Source: a virus
IMG/VR virus record: IMGVR_UViG_3300009175_000004
Span: 1 to 34,757 of that record
Reading direction: 5' to 3' (one strand)
DNA: 34,757 nt
Made by a program: the position numbers and the translations under genes
The notes under the pieces: generated by a model
The model's input: only the letters and a program-made list of their open reading frames with translations
Told to the model about the DNA's origin: nothing
Databases searched by the model: none
In this document: one piece after another, positions 1 to 8,457 of the stretch
How the letters are laid out: the number at the start of each line of letters is the position of its first letter
Numbering within the stretch: position 1 is the first letter of the stretch

Positions 1-123
1 GGGATCGAGGAGCCAGCGTAAAGGAGGATTGAACCCGTCGCGACGTTGAGAGAACTTGAACCCGACACAGGCACCCCCTTGATGCTTCGGAGTCGGAGCG
101 TCTGAAGCTCCCAGAGCCGATAC
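1..123. repeat. Terminal direct repeat, left copy (circular genome join)
   Basis: These 123 bases are identical to 34635-34757. The open reading frame entering from the right end continues in frame through the join into the left end. This fits an assembly overlap of a circular or circularly permuted genome better than a biological terminal repeat. Confidence 0.95.
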
Positions 124-698
124 ATGAAATTGTTGAAGTCAACTTGGTCCTGATCGAACCGCGCGAGCCACCAGACCGGAACATCGCCGAGCGTGAGCAG
201 CGCATGATCGGTCGGTGCATACGAATTCCCGAACGTGACGCGGATCGAGTATTGATCGGGATAGCTCACTGTGTAGTGGCCCGGTGGGACAAGTACGCCT
301 GCCTCATACACAGCGGGCGGCGCGTAGGTCCATGAGTTCTCAGGATGGAAAAGCTGCTGAGGCGCAAGCGGGGCACAGATAGTGAAGATCTTCGTGCTTC
401 CATCGCCTACTCCAAGCGCAAGCGTGTTGATCGTGACTTCGCTGGGGTCGGAGAAATAGAAGCAATCATACGAGCCGAGCCGCGCGGTAAAGAAGTCCTG
501 TAGCGTGCGCAGCTCATTGTAACCCGTGCGCTGATCCAAGAACTCATACGTCATTTGCCACTGGAAGAGCGGATGCGAGTAGAACGACGCGCGGATCTCA
601 TGCCCGCTCGGGCTGGTCTGGATCTGCGTCGAGAAGATGGGTGAGCGTTGGATGTCCCATGTCAGGCCAGGGAGGACGGGGAAAAGTTCGGTGCTCAT
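1..698 (-). CDS. Tail protein: DUF2460 domain, N-terminal part of a DUF2460-tail collar fusion (runs off the left edge)
   Basis: This is the 5' part of a gene that continues at 34634 and stops at 34229. The whole gene is 1,104 bp (367 residues) and stays in frame across the circular join. Residues 1 to about 208 resemble the DUF2460 (TIGR02217) tail family: an N-terminal FPVLPGLTW motif, then TYEFLDQRTGYNELRTLQDF, and a terminal stretch ending YRLWELQTLRLRSIKGV. The family sits in the distal tail of GTA-like phages next to DUF2163, which is the next gene here. The ATG at 698 overlaps the tape-measure stop as ATGA and has a GGGGGC purine stretch upstream. The unusual part is the fused collar domain (see the piece at 34229-34757). 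Family assignment is from motif memory; the fusion is seen directly. Confidence 0.85.
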   Translation of the reverse strand, partial: MSTELFPVLPGLTWDIQRSPIFSTQIQTSPSGHEIRASFYSHPLFQWQMTYEFLDQRTGYNELRTLQDFFTARLGSYDCFYFSDPSEVTINTLALGVGDGSTKIFTICAPLAPQQLFHPENSWTYAPPAVYEAGVLVPPGHYTVSYPDQYSIRVTFGNSYAPTDHALLTLGDVPVWWLARFDQDQVDFNNFMYRLWELQTLRLRSIKGVPVSGSSSLNVATGSILLYAGSSI

Positions 699-2479
699 CG
701 TGCCCCCTGCATCGCATAGTTCCGGCCTGCGATCTTCGTTGCCTGTGGGAGCACTCGCGCGATCTGCTTTGCTACGGCATGGGGATCAAGTGCGCCGTGA
801 ATGTGGATCGTCGTGCCTGCGTTCATGCCTTGCTTGGATCGGATATTCTCCGTCTTCGTCATGATACGCTCGCCCTCGTGAACGTAGACCGGCCCATCCT
901 TCGGCACGTTCGGCATACCATAGCGAGCCATGGGGAGATGACCCATGACGTTCGCATATGCCGCAGCCGCGACACCGGGCGCAAGCTCGGGGCCGATGAT
1001 GGGGATTGCCGCTGTGCTGGCGAAAGCGTTCGCATACGCGGCGTTCGCCTCAGACTCGATGTCTGCTTGGTTCGTCGCGTGAGTCATCACCTGTTGCGTG
1101 ATCAATTGTTCGACCCACTTCTCGCCGATCTGCTGGAAGACATCCAGGATGCCCGCGCCCAGATTGCGGAACAGGTCACTCATCGTGTCCGTGAAGCTCT
1201 TGCCGGCCTTCAGATCGTCCACGAAGCCACGTTCGATTGTCATAAAGAGGCCCATCCAGAGCTTCGTTTCCTCGGCCACTTCCTTCTTCAGCCGTGCGAA
1301 GTTCTCCATCTCGAACTTAGACTTGATCTTCGCAAGCTCAAGCTGTCGCTTCTGTTCGGCTTCCACGTCCTTCTTCGTGTCGCCCGTGTCAGCCTGATAG
1401 ACCGTATCCTCATAGCCATACATGACGCCCTTCTCGGTTTCCTTGTAAGTCGGGAGGAGCAGCTTTTTCTCGGACTTCTCTTTCTCCTCCTTGTCCGTCG
1501 TAGGCGGCTTCTTGATCTTCTCCCTGTTCGCGAAGTGCTCTGCAAACTTCGAGTATTCAGCGAACGCAGCGTTCGCGCGTTCCGTCTCGTCCGCAATCTC
1601 TGCGATTGTCTCGGCTGCATCCTTACTGCCAGCGATAACCTTCATTTCGTTCCACCATGCACGCATGGGGGAGATGCCTGCCCGGAGCTGGGCGAGATAG
1701 TCGCGCTGCATATCGACAAGCCCGCCTAGCTTCTCAGTGATAAACGGGAGCACCTGAACACCGATCTGTGCCTTCGCCAGATCCCACATGTAGCTCAGTT
1801 CGCCCGTCTCTTTCGTGTAGAGCTTGACCTTTTCAATCCCATCGGTGGTCATATGATCGCCGATCATGTTGACGCTCTTGGTCGCGTCGTTCATGTTCTC
1901 GGCCAGCTTCTCAAGCTCTGCACCTGCGCCCGTTGCGCCACGACCAAGCGCGAGCGTTAGGAACCCATCACGCGCAACGCCCTCTTGATAGTCATGCGAC
2001 TTCTCTGTGACCTTCGCGAGATATGAGCCGAAGTCATCGGACGCAAGCCCAGCGGCATTAGAGACTCCGATCAGATCAGACACCTGATCGTTATGCTGTT
2101 TGAGGCTGCGCGTCGCACCAACAACGAGTCGGTTTAAGAAGTCTAGCGACGTGCCGGACATGCGCGTTGCCATGTCCCATTTGTTCAACTCCAGAACGGA
2201 AATGCCCGTCATGGATGCGGTCTTCTCATATTGCTCAGCGGCTTCTCGTGCGGATTCAATCGAGGCTATAATAGCCTCGCGCACACCCTCAAATGCCAGC
2301 GCAACGCCGCCGATGATAAGTGCAGATGCGCCGAACTCCTTAACGACATCGGACAGCGACGAGAGATCACCCTTCATGCCCTCCGTCGCGTCCTTAATCG
2401 CATTGCGTGCCGATGATGCGCCATCAACTACGCCGCCGATCTCGGCCCCAAATTTTACATTGATGCCTTCATCAGCCAC
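695..2479 (-). CDS. Tail tape measure protein
   Basis: 594 residues; sets tail length and is ejected with the DNA in siphophages. The N-terminal half is long, alanine/serine-rich and helical. A hydrophobic stretch around residues 50-72 (ASALIIGGVALAF) could be membrane-active. The middle is strongly charged and coiled-coil-like (around 310-420, many K/E), and the C-terminal part is rich in A, G and Q. It lies directly after the frameshifted tail chaperones, the standard place for a tape measure. Its ATG at 2479 overlaps the preceding stop by 8 bases, and its stop forms ATGA with the DUF2460 gene. It is short for the family, which suggests a tail of modest length (inference). Sequence itself is poorly conserved in such proteins, so the call rests on position, size and composition. 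Confidence 0.88.
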   Translation of the reverse strand: MADEGINVKFGAEIGGVVDGASSARNAIKDATEGMKGDLSSLSDVVKEFGASALIIGGVALAFEGVREAIIASIESAREAAEQYEKTASMTGISVLELNKWDMATRMSGTSLDFLNRLVVGATRSLKQHNDQVSDLIGVSNAAGLASDDFGSYLAKVTEKSHDYQEGVARDGFLTLALGRGATGAGAELEKLAENMNDATKSVNMIGDHMTTDGIEKVKLYTKETGELSYMWDLAKAQIGVQVLPFITEKLGGLVDMQRDYLAQLRAGISPMRAWWNEMKVIAGSKDAAETIAEIADETERANAAFAEYSKFAEHFANREKIKKPPTTDKEEKEKSEKKLLLPTYKETEKGVMYGYEDTVYQADTGDTKKDVEAEQKRQLELAKIKSKFEMENFARLKKEVAEETKLWMGLFMTIERGFVDDLKAGKSFTDTMSDLFRNLGAGILDVFQQIGEKWVEQLITQQVMTHATNQADIESEANAAYANAFASTAAIPIIGPELAPGVAAAAYANVMGHLPMARYGMPNVPKDGPVYVHEGERIMTKTENIRSKQGMNAGTTIHIHGALDPHAVAKQIARVLPQATKIAGRNYAMQGAR

Positions 2480-3079
2480 GGAGCACCCCGCCCTTGAACA
2501 ATGAGAGGAATGGCGCGTTAAACGCCGGATCGTCTGTCTTCACGTTGTGCTGCGCCGTTCGCTTCTTCGATGAGCGATGCCCCAGGCCATACAGATAGCT
2601 CGCAGCCATCTCGTGGATCGGCGGGTGCTCTGTCCAGTAGTCAAGCAGCATGATCATCTCGGGAAGTGTGACTTGCGTGTAAATGTGCTGGAGCGTCCAG
2701 CCTGTCACCGTAACGACACGGGCGAAGAGCCAATCCCAATCTAGCTCTTCGCCCCCTCCGCTTCCCCCTCGGATGGCTCCTTCGATTGCAGGCCGCTTAC
2801 CCGGATGACGTGCTTAAAGAGCGTGCAGACCTCATACAGACTGCATCCATTCAGCACGTCATCCTTCGTGATCGAACCGTCTACACGCGACAGAGAATCG
2901 ACGACGTGCAGGAGCATGTCGTCGAATGCCTCTTGGATCGTGCGCGTGCCATCGGCGACAGCATCAGCCAGGGGCAGAAGCTGATAGCGCACGATGCCCG
3001 AAGGAAGGGCCGACAGCGTGAACGGGCGGCCCCCGATGGTAACGGTGTCGATGACGGGATTGAACGGAGTGAGCGGCAT
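2472..3079 (-). CDS. Tail assembly chaperone, frameshifted long form (GT-like), via -1 shift near 2752-2756
   Basis: The upstream frame (2741-3079) ends at TAG 2743-2741. A second frame, open upstream of the shift, reads GEELDWDWLFARVVTVTGW and then continues to the stop at 2472. A -1 shift at the G5 run (2756-2752) joins the two into a product of about 202 residues. The downstream frame alone has only a GTG start at 2708, which would drop the DWDWLFARV segment; that segment looks like the natural start of the T-like domain (with LPEMIMLLDYW and HPPIHEMAASYLYG further on). Lambda G/GT-type chaperones before the tape measure use exactly this arrangement. The shift is inferred from frames and context, not measured. 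Confidence 0.75.
2741..3079 (-). CDS. Tail assembly chaperone, short form (G-like)
   Basis: 112 residues, the unshifted product. Residues 1-95 form a compact domain starting MPLTPFNPVIDTVTIGGRPF, followed by an acidic tail (EPSEGEAEGAKS) encoded over the G-rich slip site. In siphophages the short and frameshifted forms bind the tape measure and recruit tail-tube subunits. An AAGGACG ribosome-binding site lies 4 bases before the ATG at 3079. It follows the second tail-tube gene by 9 bases and precedes the tape measure, the canonical order. Confidence 0.82.
   Translation of the reverse strand: MPLTPFNPVIDTVTIGGRPFTLSALPSGIVRYQLLPLADAVADGTRTIQEAFDDMLLHVVDSLSRVDGSITKDDVLNGCSLYEVCTLFKHVIRVSGLQSKEPSEGEAEGAKS
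2752..2756 (-). other. Candidate -1 ribosomal frameshift slip site (G5 run)
   Basis: On the minus strand the reading GAG GGG GCG AAG AGC TAG becomes GGG GGC GAA GAG CTA GAT TGG after a one-base backward slip on the run of five G. The new frame stays open to 2472. The heptamer is not a textbook X-XXY-YYZ, since the A-site codon re-pairs poorly, so efficiency may be low or aided by structure. Confidence 0.6.
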
Positions 3080-3088
3080 GGTGCGTCC

Positions 3089-3874
3089 TTAGTTGGTCAG
3101 GCTGAGATAGCCGAGGATGTTGGCATCATTGGCGAAGAACTCACCAGACGCATCAGGGATCGTCCAGTCGTCGAGCTTGGTCGGCAGATTCCAGGCGTCC
3201 ATCGTGCTCTTGAGCATATGAAGCTGAGCTGTGTTGCCCTCGAAGATCGTGTTGAACACGACCTCGAAGTAAGGCGTATCGCCCATGAGATTGTTCGCGA
3301 TGGTGATCTCGCTTCCCGTCGTGGCCGTGTAGGTGTAGGACACAAGCAGGAGGTGTGCATCCTCGCTCGCCTTGAAGTCGTATTCACCCGTGTAGGACCC
3401 CGTGGCGGTCTTTAGGGAATACTCGCCATCGCTGCTCGGCGTGGTGTCATCAGCAACACGGGTATACGTGAGCCCGGTCGTGGCATTGCGAACGCCGAGA
3501 TCCTGTACGAACGTCGCAGCCTCGGCCACCGTGACCTTACCAGACGCAACGGTTAGAGCTTCATCAATCGCGGTGAGCTCCTGCTTCGCGGCGGTGAGCG
3601 TGCCGTTGAGGAACAGATCGTTGATCGCGCGGGCCTGAAGCTGGGCGCTCTTGGCCTTCCAGGTAGCCTTGCCCTTTCCGCGTGCGATCTTCAGCGCGAA
3701 CTGCCGATTGCCATAAAGCTGCTTCACGTCGAACTTGAAGTCGAGCGTGACATCCTGAAGGATGCCGAACTGAATCGGCGTAGGGTTGGTGACAGCGACA
3801 CCGGACAGAGCGCCGGGGATCGCATAGAGAGAGCCCGCGCCGAAGGCGGCTTGGACGGAGCTAAGTGAGGTCAT
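3089..3874 (-). CDS. Major tail (tube) protein, paralogue 2 (short form)
   Basis: 261 residues. It shares a clear backbone with the neighbouring 3907-5085 product: FGILQDVTLD(F/L)K, K(A/G)KATWKAKSAQL, QELTAIDEA, LMG(D/S)T, and DASGEF(F/I)ANDAN(I/V)LGY near the C-terminus. Tube subunits form stacked hexameric rings around the tape measure. Position between the tail terminator and the chaperones fits. AAAGGAC lies 6-8 bases before the ATG at 3874. Which paralogue is the main tube protein cannot be decided from sequence; this one lacks the C-terminal extension. Confidence 0.8.
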   Translation of the reverse strand: MTSLSSVQAAFGAGSLYAIPGALSGVAVTNPTPIQFGILQDVTLDFKFDVKQLYGNRQFALKIARGKGKATWKAKSAQLQARAINDLFLNGTLTAAKQELTAIDEALTVASGKVTVAEAATFVQDLGVRNATTGLTYTRVADDTTPSSDGEYSLKTATGSYTGEYDFKASEDAHLLLVSYTYTATTGSEITIANNLMGDTPYFEVVFNTIFEGNTAQLHMLKSTMDAWNLPTKLDDWTIPDASGEFFANDANILGYLSLTN

Positions 3875-3906
3875 GATGTGTCCTTTCTCGCCTCGTGCGG
3901 CGACTG

Positions 3907-5085
3907 TTAAGCGGGTTCAATGTAAAACGCGTTGGAGTGCTTCGTGTCCGTGCCGTCTGTGGCTGTGAGCACTCCGGGGAAGTCAGGGTAGAGCCATGCC
4001 ACGGGACCACCTCCTTCGTTGCCTGCTTGGTCGATGACGAAGTCATCCGGCGCGTTATCCATGACGGGTGTATCGAGCCCTTCATATTGCGCGTCATTGA
4101 TATAGAGCCCGACAGACTGCCCCGCGCGACTGTTCGGACTGTTGATGTAAACGCCCCAGTTATCGTAGCCCTGGCCTGTTACCGGGAACGAGATGGAGAT
4201 TGGCGCGACATGCCCATTGTATCGGTTGATATGCACACTCCACGGCTGGGGCATGTCATAGATGTAACCGTCGGGCGCAATCGCAGGAGCCATGACGGGC
4301 ATCACCGAGATGAGGAAGTAGGGGGGCTCAGGCGGATACGGAGACACGGGGGCATCGCCTGCGGTCATGTATCCGAGGACGTTCGCATCGTTCGCGATGA
4401 ACTCGCCGCTTGCATCGGGGATCGTAAAGTCATCCAGCTTTGTTGCAAAATTCCACGAATCCATGATCGACTTGAGCATGCGAATTCTGAAGTGCTTCCC
4501 CTCGAAAAAAGTATCGAAGATCATCTCGAAATAGACGGTGCTCCCCATGAGCTTGTTCGACAGCGTGACCTTCGAGCCCATGCTCACGCTGTAGCTGTAT
4601 GAGACGAGCATCGAAGCGCCTTCATCGTCAGCGTTGAACGAATAGACGCCCGCACTCACCGCGTATTCGCCCTTGCTCGGCGTGACATCGTTACGGATAA
4701 GCTGGACGCCCGTATCCGTATATTTCACGCCGAGATCTTCCAGGAACGTCGCAGCGTTCGAGATGGTGGCGGTCTGACTGGTCACGGTCTGCGCTTCATC
4801 AATCGCGGTAAGTTCTTGCGTGTTCGCCGTGATTGTGTCGCCGAAGAAGATCGAGTTAAGAGCGCGTGCGTCAAGCTGGGCGCTCTTCGCTTTCCACGTC
4901 GCCTTCGCCTTGCCTCGCGCTTGCTTGATCGCGAACTGGCGGCGCGAGAAAAGCGGCTTCATATCGTATTTCAGGTCCAGGGTCACATCCTGCAAGATGC
5001 CGAACCGCACAGGCGTCTTGTCGCCCTCCAGTGGGACGGCAAACAAGTACCCCGACCCGAAGGCGGCGAAGACATCACTACCCAT
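3907..5085 (-). CDS. Major tail (tube) protein, paralogue 1 with C-terminal extension domain
   Basis: 392 residues from the ATG at 5085 (GAGGGCG upstream); the open frame extends to 5115 but without a better start. Residues 1 to about 262 are homologous to the next gene product, ending in the same DASGEF-ANDAN-LGY motif. After a proline-rich linker (SPYPPEPPY) come about 125 extra residues with motifs such as WGVYINSPNSRAGQSVGLYI. These look like a beta-rich surface domain, as in siphophage tube proteins carrying Ig-like decorations. The gene overlaps the upstream terminator gene by 8 bases. Homology between the pair is seen; the decorating role is inferred. Confidence 0.8.
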   Translation of the reverse strand: MGSDVFAAFGSGYLFAVPLEGDKTPVRFGILQDVTLDLKYDMKPLFSRRQFAIKQARGKAKATWKAKSAQLDARALNSIFFGDTITANTQELTAIDEAQTVTSQTATISNAATFLEDLGVKYTDTGVQLIRNDVTPSKGEYAVSAGVYSFNADDEGASMLVSYSYSVSMGSKVTLSNKLMGSTVYFEMIFDTFFEGKHFRIRMLKSIMDSWNFATKLDDFTIPDASGEFIANDANVLGYMTAGDAPVSPYPPEPPYFLISVMPVMAPAIAPDGYIYDMPQPWSVHINRYNGHVAPISISFPVTGQGYDNWGVYINSPNSRAGQSVGLYINDAQYEGLDTPVMDNAPDDFVIDQAGNEGGGPVAWLYPDFPGVLTATDGTDTKHSNAFYIEPA

Positions 5086-5524
5086 TGAGCACGCCCTCGG
5101 ACACGACGACCTCAAGAGGCACGATTGCGAAGGACTGATCGCCTAGCACGCCCTCGTCCGTCTCGATGGGTCCGCTCACGACGGCCCATTGCACGAGCCC
5201 GCCGAGCGTCTGCTTCGCGCCGTTCACGGTAGAGAAGAGCGACGTAATCGCATCAATAAGAGGGTTCATCGCCGTCGCCGGGGCTTCGCCGCTGGCGAGC
5301 GTGGCGTTCGCATACATGACGACCGTGAACGATAGCTTGTGCATGGCCGGGCCACCCGCCCGACGGAGCGACTGCGGCTCATCGTTCCCGGCTGACAGGA
5401 AGAGCGCGGGCTGATCTTCGGGGGCCACCTCGCTCCAGTGGATCATCCGGCGCCCCGTCGTTTTGAACCCTGCCGCCCCTTGGAGCAGGTTGAAGAGCGC
5501 GACGTGAACCGCTTCCCGGCTCAT
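5078..5524 (-). CDS. Tail terminator-like protein
   Basis: 148 residues starting MSREAVHVALFNLLQGAAGF. The pattern of a short N-terminal helix, then FLSAGNDEPQ, then LSFTVVMYA strands, and a C-terminal strand ending VPLEVVVSEG matches the size and layout of small tail-terminator/neck proteins (lambda gpU-like) that cap the tube. It sits between the HK97-gp10-like gene (ATGA overlap) and the tube proteins, the usual place. Family assignment is by position and fold-like pattern. Confidence 0.7.
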   Translation of the reverse strand: MSREAVHVALFNLLQGAAGFKTTGRRMIHWSEVAPEDQPALFLSAGNDEPQSLRRAGGPAMHKLSFTVVMYANATLASGEAPATAMNPLIDAITSLFSTVNGAKQTLGGLVQWAVVSGPIETDEGVLGDQSFAIVPLEVVVSEGVLNG

Positions 5525-6084
5525 TTGGACGCCTCACTCATCGCTTTACGAAGCGCAAGAAGGATCTCGGGTTTCATCGCGTTCAGCGCAGCGCGAAGAA
5601 AAGAACGTTCGGGGATCTTCGACCCTGGGTGGTGCACGACCTTGGCAAACCGTAGATCCCCCGAAGCAAGGAATGCCGAGGTTGCCTCACGGGCAGACTT
5701 GGACTTCAAGTAACGCCCCATCTTGCTGGTCACCGTCTGCTGTGCCCAAGAGGAACCAAACATGAGTGCCCGAGCCCTTACAGGCCGGATGTCATGGGGA
5801 CTGGTCTGGCCTCCAAACTCATGGATGCGTGCATACTTCACATTCGTTCCGATGATCGCCTGATACGTCGTCGCGCTGATGTTGAGCTTGTAAGTGATCG
5901 AGCGGCGCAAGCGGCCCGTGCGAACGTGCAGGACTTGATCGCTGAGGAAGTCACTCTTCACAAAGTCACGTAACTTCACTGCGAGACGTTCAACGGTCTG
6001 CGCCATGTTCTTCTGCGCCCTATCAGGGAACCGCTCGAACATGCCGAGCGTTTTCTCGACGCCTAGAACTTCTGCGGTGATCAT
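5521..6084 (-). CDS. HK97 gp10-like tail completion / neck protein
   Basis: 187 residues. It has the hallmark HVRTGRLRRSI and KYARIHEFGG motifs and a C-terminal KIPERSFLRAAL, all characteristic of the HK97-gp10 family involved in joining tail to head. The middle contains an insertion (about residues 120-150) not needed by the motif set. ATGA overlaps join it to the connector gene before it and the terminator gene after it, so the three are translationally coupled. Confidence 0.85.
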   Translation of the reverse strand: MITAEVLGVEKTLGMFERFPDRAQKNMAQTVERLAVKLRDFVKSDFLSDQVLHVRTGRLRRSITYKLNISATTYQAIIGTNVKYARIHEFGGQTSPHDIRPVRARALMFGSSWAQQTVTSKMGRYLKSKSAREATSAFLASGDLRFAKVVHHPGSKIPERSFLRAALNAMKPEILLALRKAMSEASK

Positions 6085-6653
6085 CCGATCGACCTCCGAC
6101 GATAACGGTCGAGCGTAACTTGAACATCAGACGGCATGGAATCATTGTAACTCGCCGTCTGCTTTCCGCCGATGCTTTCGTTCCCCTTACCCGTGCGCGT
6201 GCGTTCGCGGAAGCGATGCACGACTAGCTTCGTGACAGCAAAACGAAGATCTCCGGGCAGATCGTCGATCGTTGCATACCCTGCGGTGTAGAAGATCTCG
6301 ACATTATTCTGCCCATGACAGAATGTGTAGCCTGACAGCCGCACGCACTGGTCTTTCGAGTTGAACGAGAAGCCGTCGCGGCTGGGAAGAGAACGCGCGG
6401 GGATGTTCTGATTGTTCACCATGACTGATGTGACGGAGGAAACGGGACCATAGGGCAGGGGCATCATGCGGCCGCCCCAACCGCTTTCGATGAAGTCATA
6501 CGAATTCTGGAGGAATGGATCGTCACAATACCGCTTTACGAATCCCGATTCTGCCGTGATGAGCAGCGCAAGAGCTGCATCAGCATTAGAGCTTGTTTCG
6601 GACATGTAGTTTTTCACATCGTCCAAAGTCGTCAGGTCACCCGCGTCGGACAC
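6081..6653 (-). CDS. Head-tail connector protein (gp6-like)
   Basis: 190 residues. The N-terminus (LTTLDDVKNYMSETSSNADA followed by LLITAESGFVKRYC) and the later NVEIFYTAGYATIDDLPGDL motif followed by AVTKLVVHRFRERTR are typical of HK97 gp6-like / adaptor proteins that dock under the portal. The start is GTG at 6653 with an AGGGGGAAG box, inside the end of the previous gene (17-base overlap). Gene order capsid - small protein - connector - gp10-like supports it. Confidence 0.83.
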   Translation of the reverse strand: MSDAGDLTTLDDVKNYMSETSSNADAALALLITAESGFVKRYCDDPFLQNSYDFIESGWGGRMMPLPYGPVSSVTSVMVNNQNIPARSLPSRDGFSFNSKDQCVRLSGYTFCHGQNNVEIFYTAGYATIDDLPGDLRFAVTKLVVHRFRERTRTGKGNESIGGKQTASYNDSMPSDVQVTLDRYRRRSIG

Positions 6654-6921
6654 GCTTCCCCCTACCTTGTTGGGACTGATTCTCAGTGCTAGAGCCCTTC
6701 GGAGGCTCTTGGTCTTGTCCTGATACGTCTGGAGTCATTCCGACGACCTGGGGTAAGCCAGCCTTCGGCGTCCTGGGCCCCCGAACATCCAGGAACCCAA
6801 GACGCCGAAGGTGAACGGCTGCGCCCTCCGGCACCTCGACGCAGTTCTCATCGTCGGCGTGATACCAGATACCGCCTGAATGACAGGTCGAGGAAGCGTG
6901 AGGAGAGCGCAGCCGAGCCAT
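6637..6921 (-). CDS. Small head-completion-region protein of unknown function
   Basis: 94 residues from the ATG at 6921, placed 1 base after the capsid stop and preceded by AGGGGG. It has a compact N-terminal half with SGGIWYHADDENCVEVPEGA and RRLGFLDV, then a proline/glutamine-rich, positively charged tail. The pattern of 'W-x-x-x-D followed by V-x-x-x-x-A-x-x-L-x-x-x-G' recurs in small phage proteins between capsid and connector genes. I cannot name a family. The frame extends upstream to 6981, but that part lies wholly inside the capsid gene. Confidence 0.7.
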   Translation of the reverse strand: MARLRSPHASSTCHSGGIWYHADDENCVEVPEGAAVHLRRLGFLDVRGPRTPKAGLPQVVGMTPDVSGQDQEPPKGSSTENQSQQGRGKRVRRG

Positions 6922-6922
6922 T

Positions 6923-8428
6923 TTACTTAACCCCCTGGATGGCGCCGAAGGCGAAGGGAACATGAAGCTCCAGGTTCGCATCGACGTAAATGCCCATCTC
7001 GTGCTTGCGATGAATCATCGGCCATTCCAATCCGTAGAACGGCTGGCGTTCACGGCAGACCCAGGGACCGGCTTCGAGGTTCTGGATCTGGTACGGAAGT
7101 TTGTCGCTCGTGAAGAGGATCGTGCCGTCGGGAATGTCGGGGTGGACATTCACGGGGATCTCGCGTGTCACGGTCGGGAACGGATTAAGCAGCGTGGGAA
7201 TATCGAAGCCGCCCATGATGCGCGAGCCGTCGCCGTTCGTGTTGATACGGACGATGGGCTTGCCGCTTCCGCCGCCGTTGCCGATCACGAGGCTGCGGAT
7301 CTGCATGGCCTGCGTGGGAGAGCACCAGATGTCGGTGGGGCCGAGCTTGTAGTTCGTAAAGAACGCTTCGAGCGCGGTCGTGATCATATCGACCCCGCCC
7401 TGTCCGTCGCTCGCCAGAGAAGCGCAGCCGGCGTCCACGAAATACATGTTATTTGTGGCGTACTTCGTCAGGTAGGACAGAAGGCCGTCGTACTCCAGCA
7501 CGGTCGAACCGTGGGTCGTCTCGTCGTTGTAGCTATAGTCAGCATCGGTAAGAGCACTAAAGTTCTGATTGCCGGAAGCGGGGAGAGCAGTCAGCGTGCA
7601 AGCGGGGATCGTAGTAATTTTTGCGATCTTCGCAGCCTGCCCGCTTTCCTTGCCGATATACCACGCATAGGCGACAGCGCCAGGAGTGACATCAGCGATG
7701 CAGTCAATAGCGTCGGGCGTGCTGTTGAGCGTGCAGTTCCCGATAGCGGAAGGACGACCGATGCCGCCGTTCACCTTGTCAGTCGTGCCGTCTGCGTTCT
7801 GACGATCGAACTGCTGCACGAGTCCAGTCGCGCCAACCGTGGCGTTCTTGTACGCCCAAAGCGTGAGGGGCACGCAATAAATGTCGTACGTGCCATTCGC
7901 CAGCGTGCCAGTGGTCGCGCTCGCAGTGCAAGTAGGTACCGCACCACGCCCGAGCGCACCACTCTGCATGCCGCCGATGAACTGCCACTCTTCCTGCTGC
8001 TGGAGAGCATAGATGCCGAGGCTCGTCGCAGTCGCTCGGACATCCTCGAAGTTCTCAGCCGCATAGCGAGCTTCCCAGGTCACGGGATTCTCAAGGCCGA
8101 GCCCAGCGTAGGCAGCGGACATGGGCAGGACGGTCGTGCTGATCACGCCGCCGCGATTGCCCTCACCCACGGACGGATGCACGGACTTGTCGAGAGCGAC
8201 GATCGCCTTCCAGCGATGCGAGGTATCGCCCTTGCCAGGGCGGCGGGGGATCTTCAGGCGCAGAGGCGTGATGAGGGGGATGGCCTTCTCAGAGGGGGCC
8301 TGGAGGTCATAGAAGACAAGGCCGGTGCTCTGAGTGATGCCACCTGCCTTCGCGAGCTCGGCACTCACGCCGGGGTTGGACTTCAGCCAGTCGCGGAACT
8401 CGGCGACAGATTCAGCGGTAAGGGACAT
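6923..8428 (-). CDS. Major capsid protein, HK97-like, with inserted domain
   Basis: 501 residues. The N-terminal part has APSEKAIPLITPLRLKIPR and a basic, glycine-rich loop. The C-terminal part has PVNVHPDIPDGTILFTSDKL and an ending (HRKHEMGIYVDANLELHVPF) typical of capsid proteins in this position. Residues about 160-300 look like an extra domain: they carry five cysteines (near 167, 185, 232, 243, 277) and the motif AVAYAWYIGKESGQAAKIA, seen in Ig/FN3-like inserts of capsid proteins. No separate large scaffold gene exists; that role is probably in the C-terminus of the protease gene. The ATG at 8428 follows an AAGGAA box. Confidence 0.87.
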   Translation of the reverse strand: MSLTAESVAEFRDWLKSNPGVSAELAKAGGITQSTGLVFYDLQAPSEKAIPLITPLRLKIPRRPGKGDTSHRWKAIVALDKSVHPSVGEGNRGGVISTTVLPMSAAYAGLGLENPVTWEARYAAENFEDVRATATSLGIYALQQQEEWQFIGGMQSGALGRGAVPTCTASATTGTLANGTYDIYCVPLTLWAYKNATVGATGLVQQFDRQNADGTTDKVNGGIGRPSAIGNCTLNSTPDAIDCIADVTPGAVAYAWYIGKESGQAAKIAKITTIPACTLTALPASGNQNFSALTDADYSYNDETTHGSTVLEYDGLLSYLTKYATNNMYFVDAGCASLASDGQGGVDMITTALEAFFTNYKLGPTDIWCSPTQAMQIRSLVIGNGGGSGKPIVRINTNGDGSRIMGGFDIPTLLNPFPTVTREIPVNVHPDIPDGTILFTSDKLPYQIQNLEAGPWVCRERQPFYGLEWPMIHRKHEMGIYVDANLELHVPFAFGAIQGVK

Positions 8429-8457
8429 ATGCGTATTCCTTTCAGGATGTGGGGTGA

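Noticed and set aside
641-1729. 362-residue plus-strand open frame
   Set aside because: Antisense to the tape measure; composition is that of a reverse-frame artefact.
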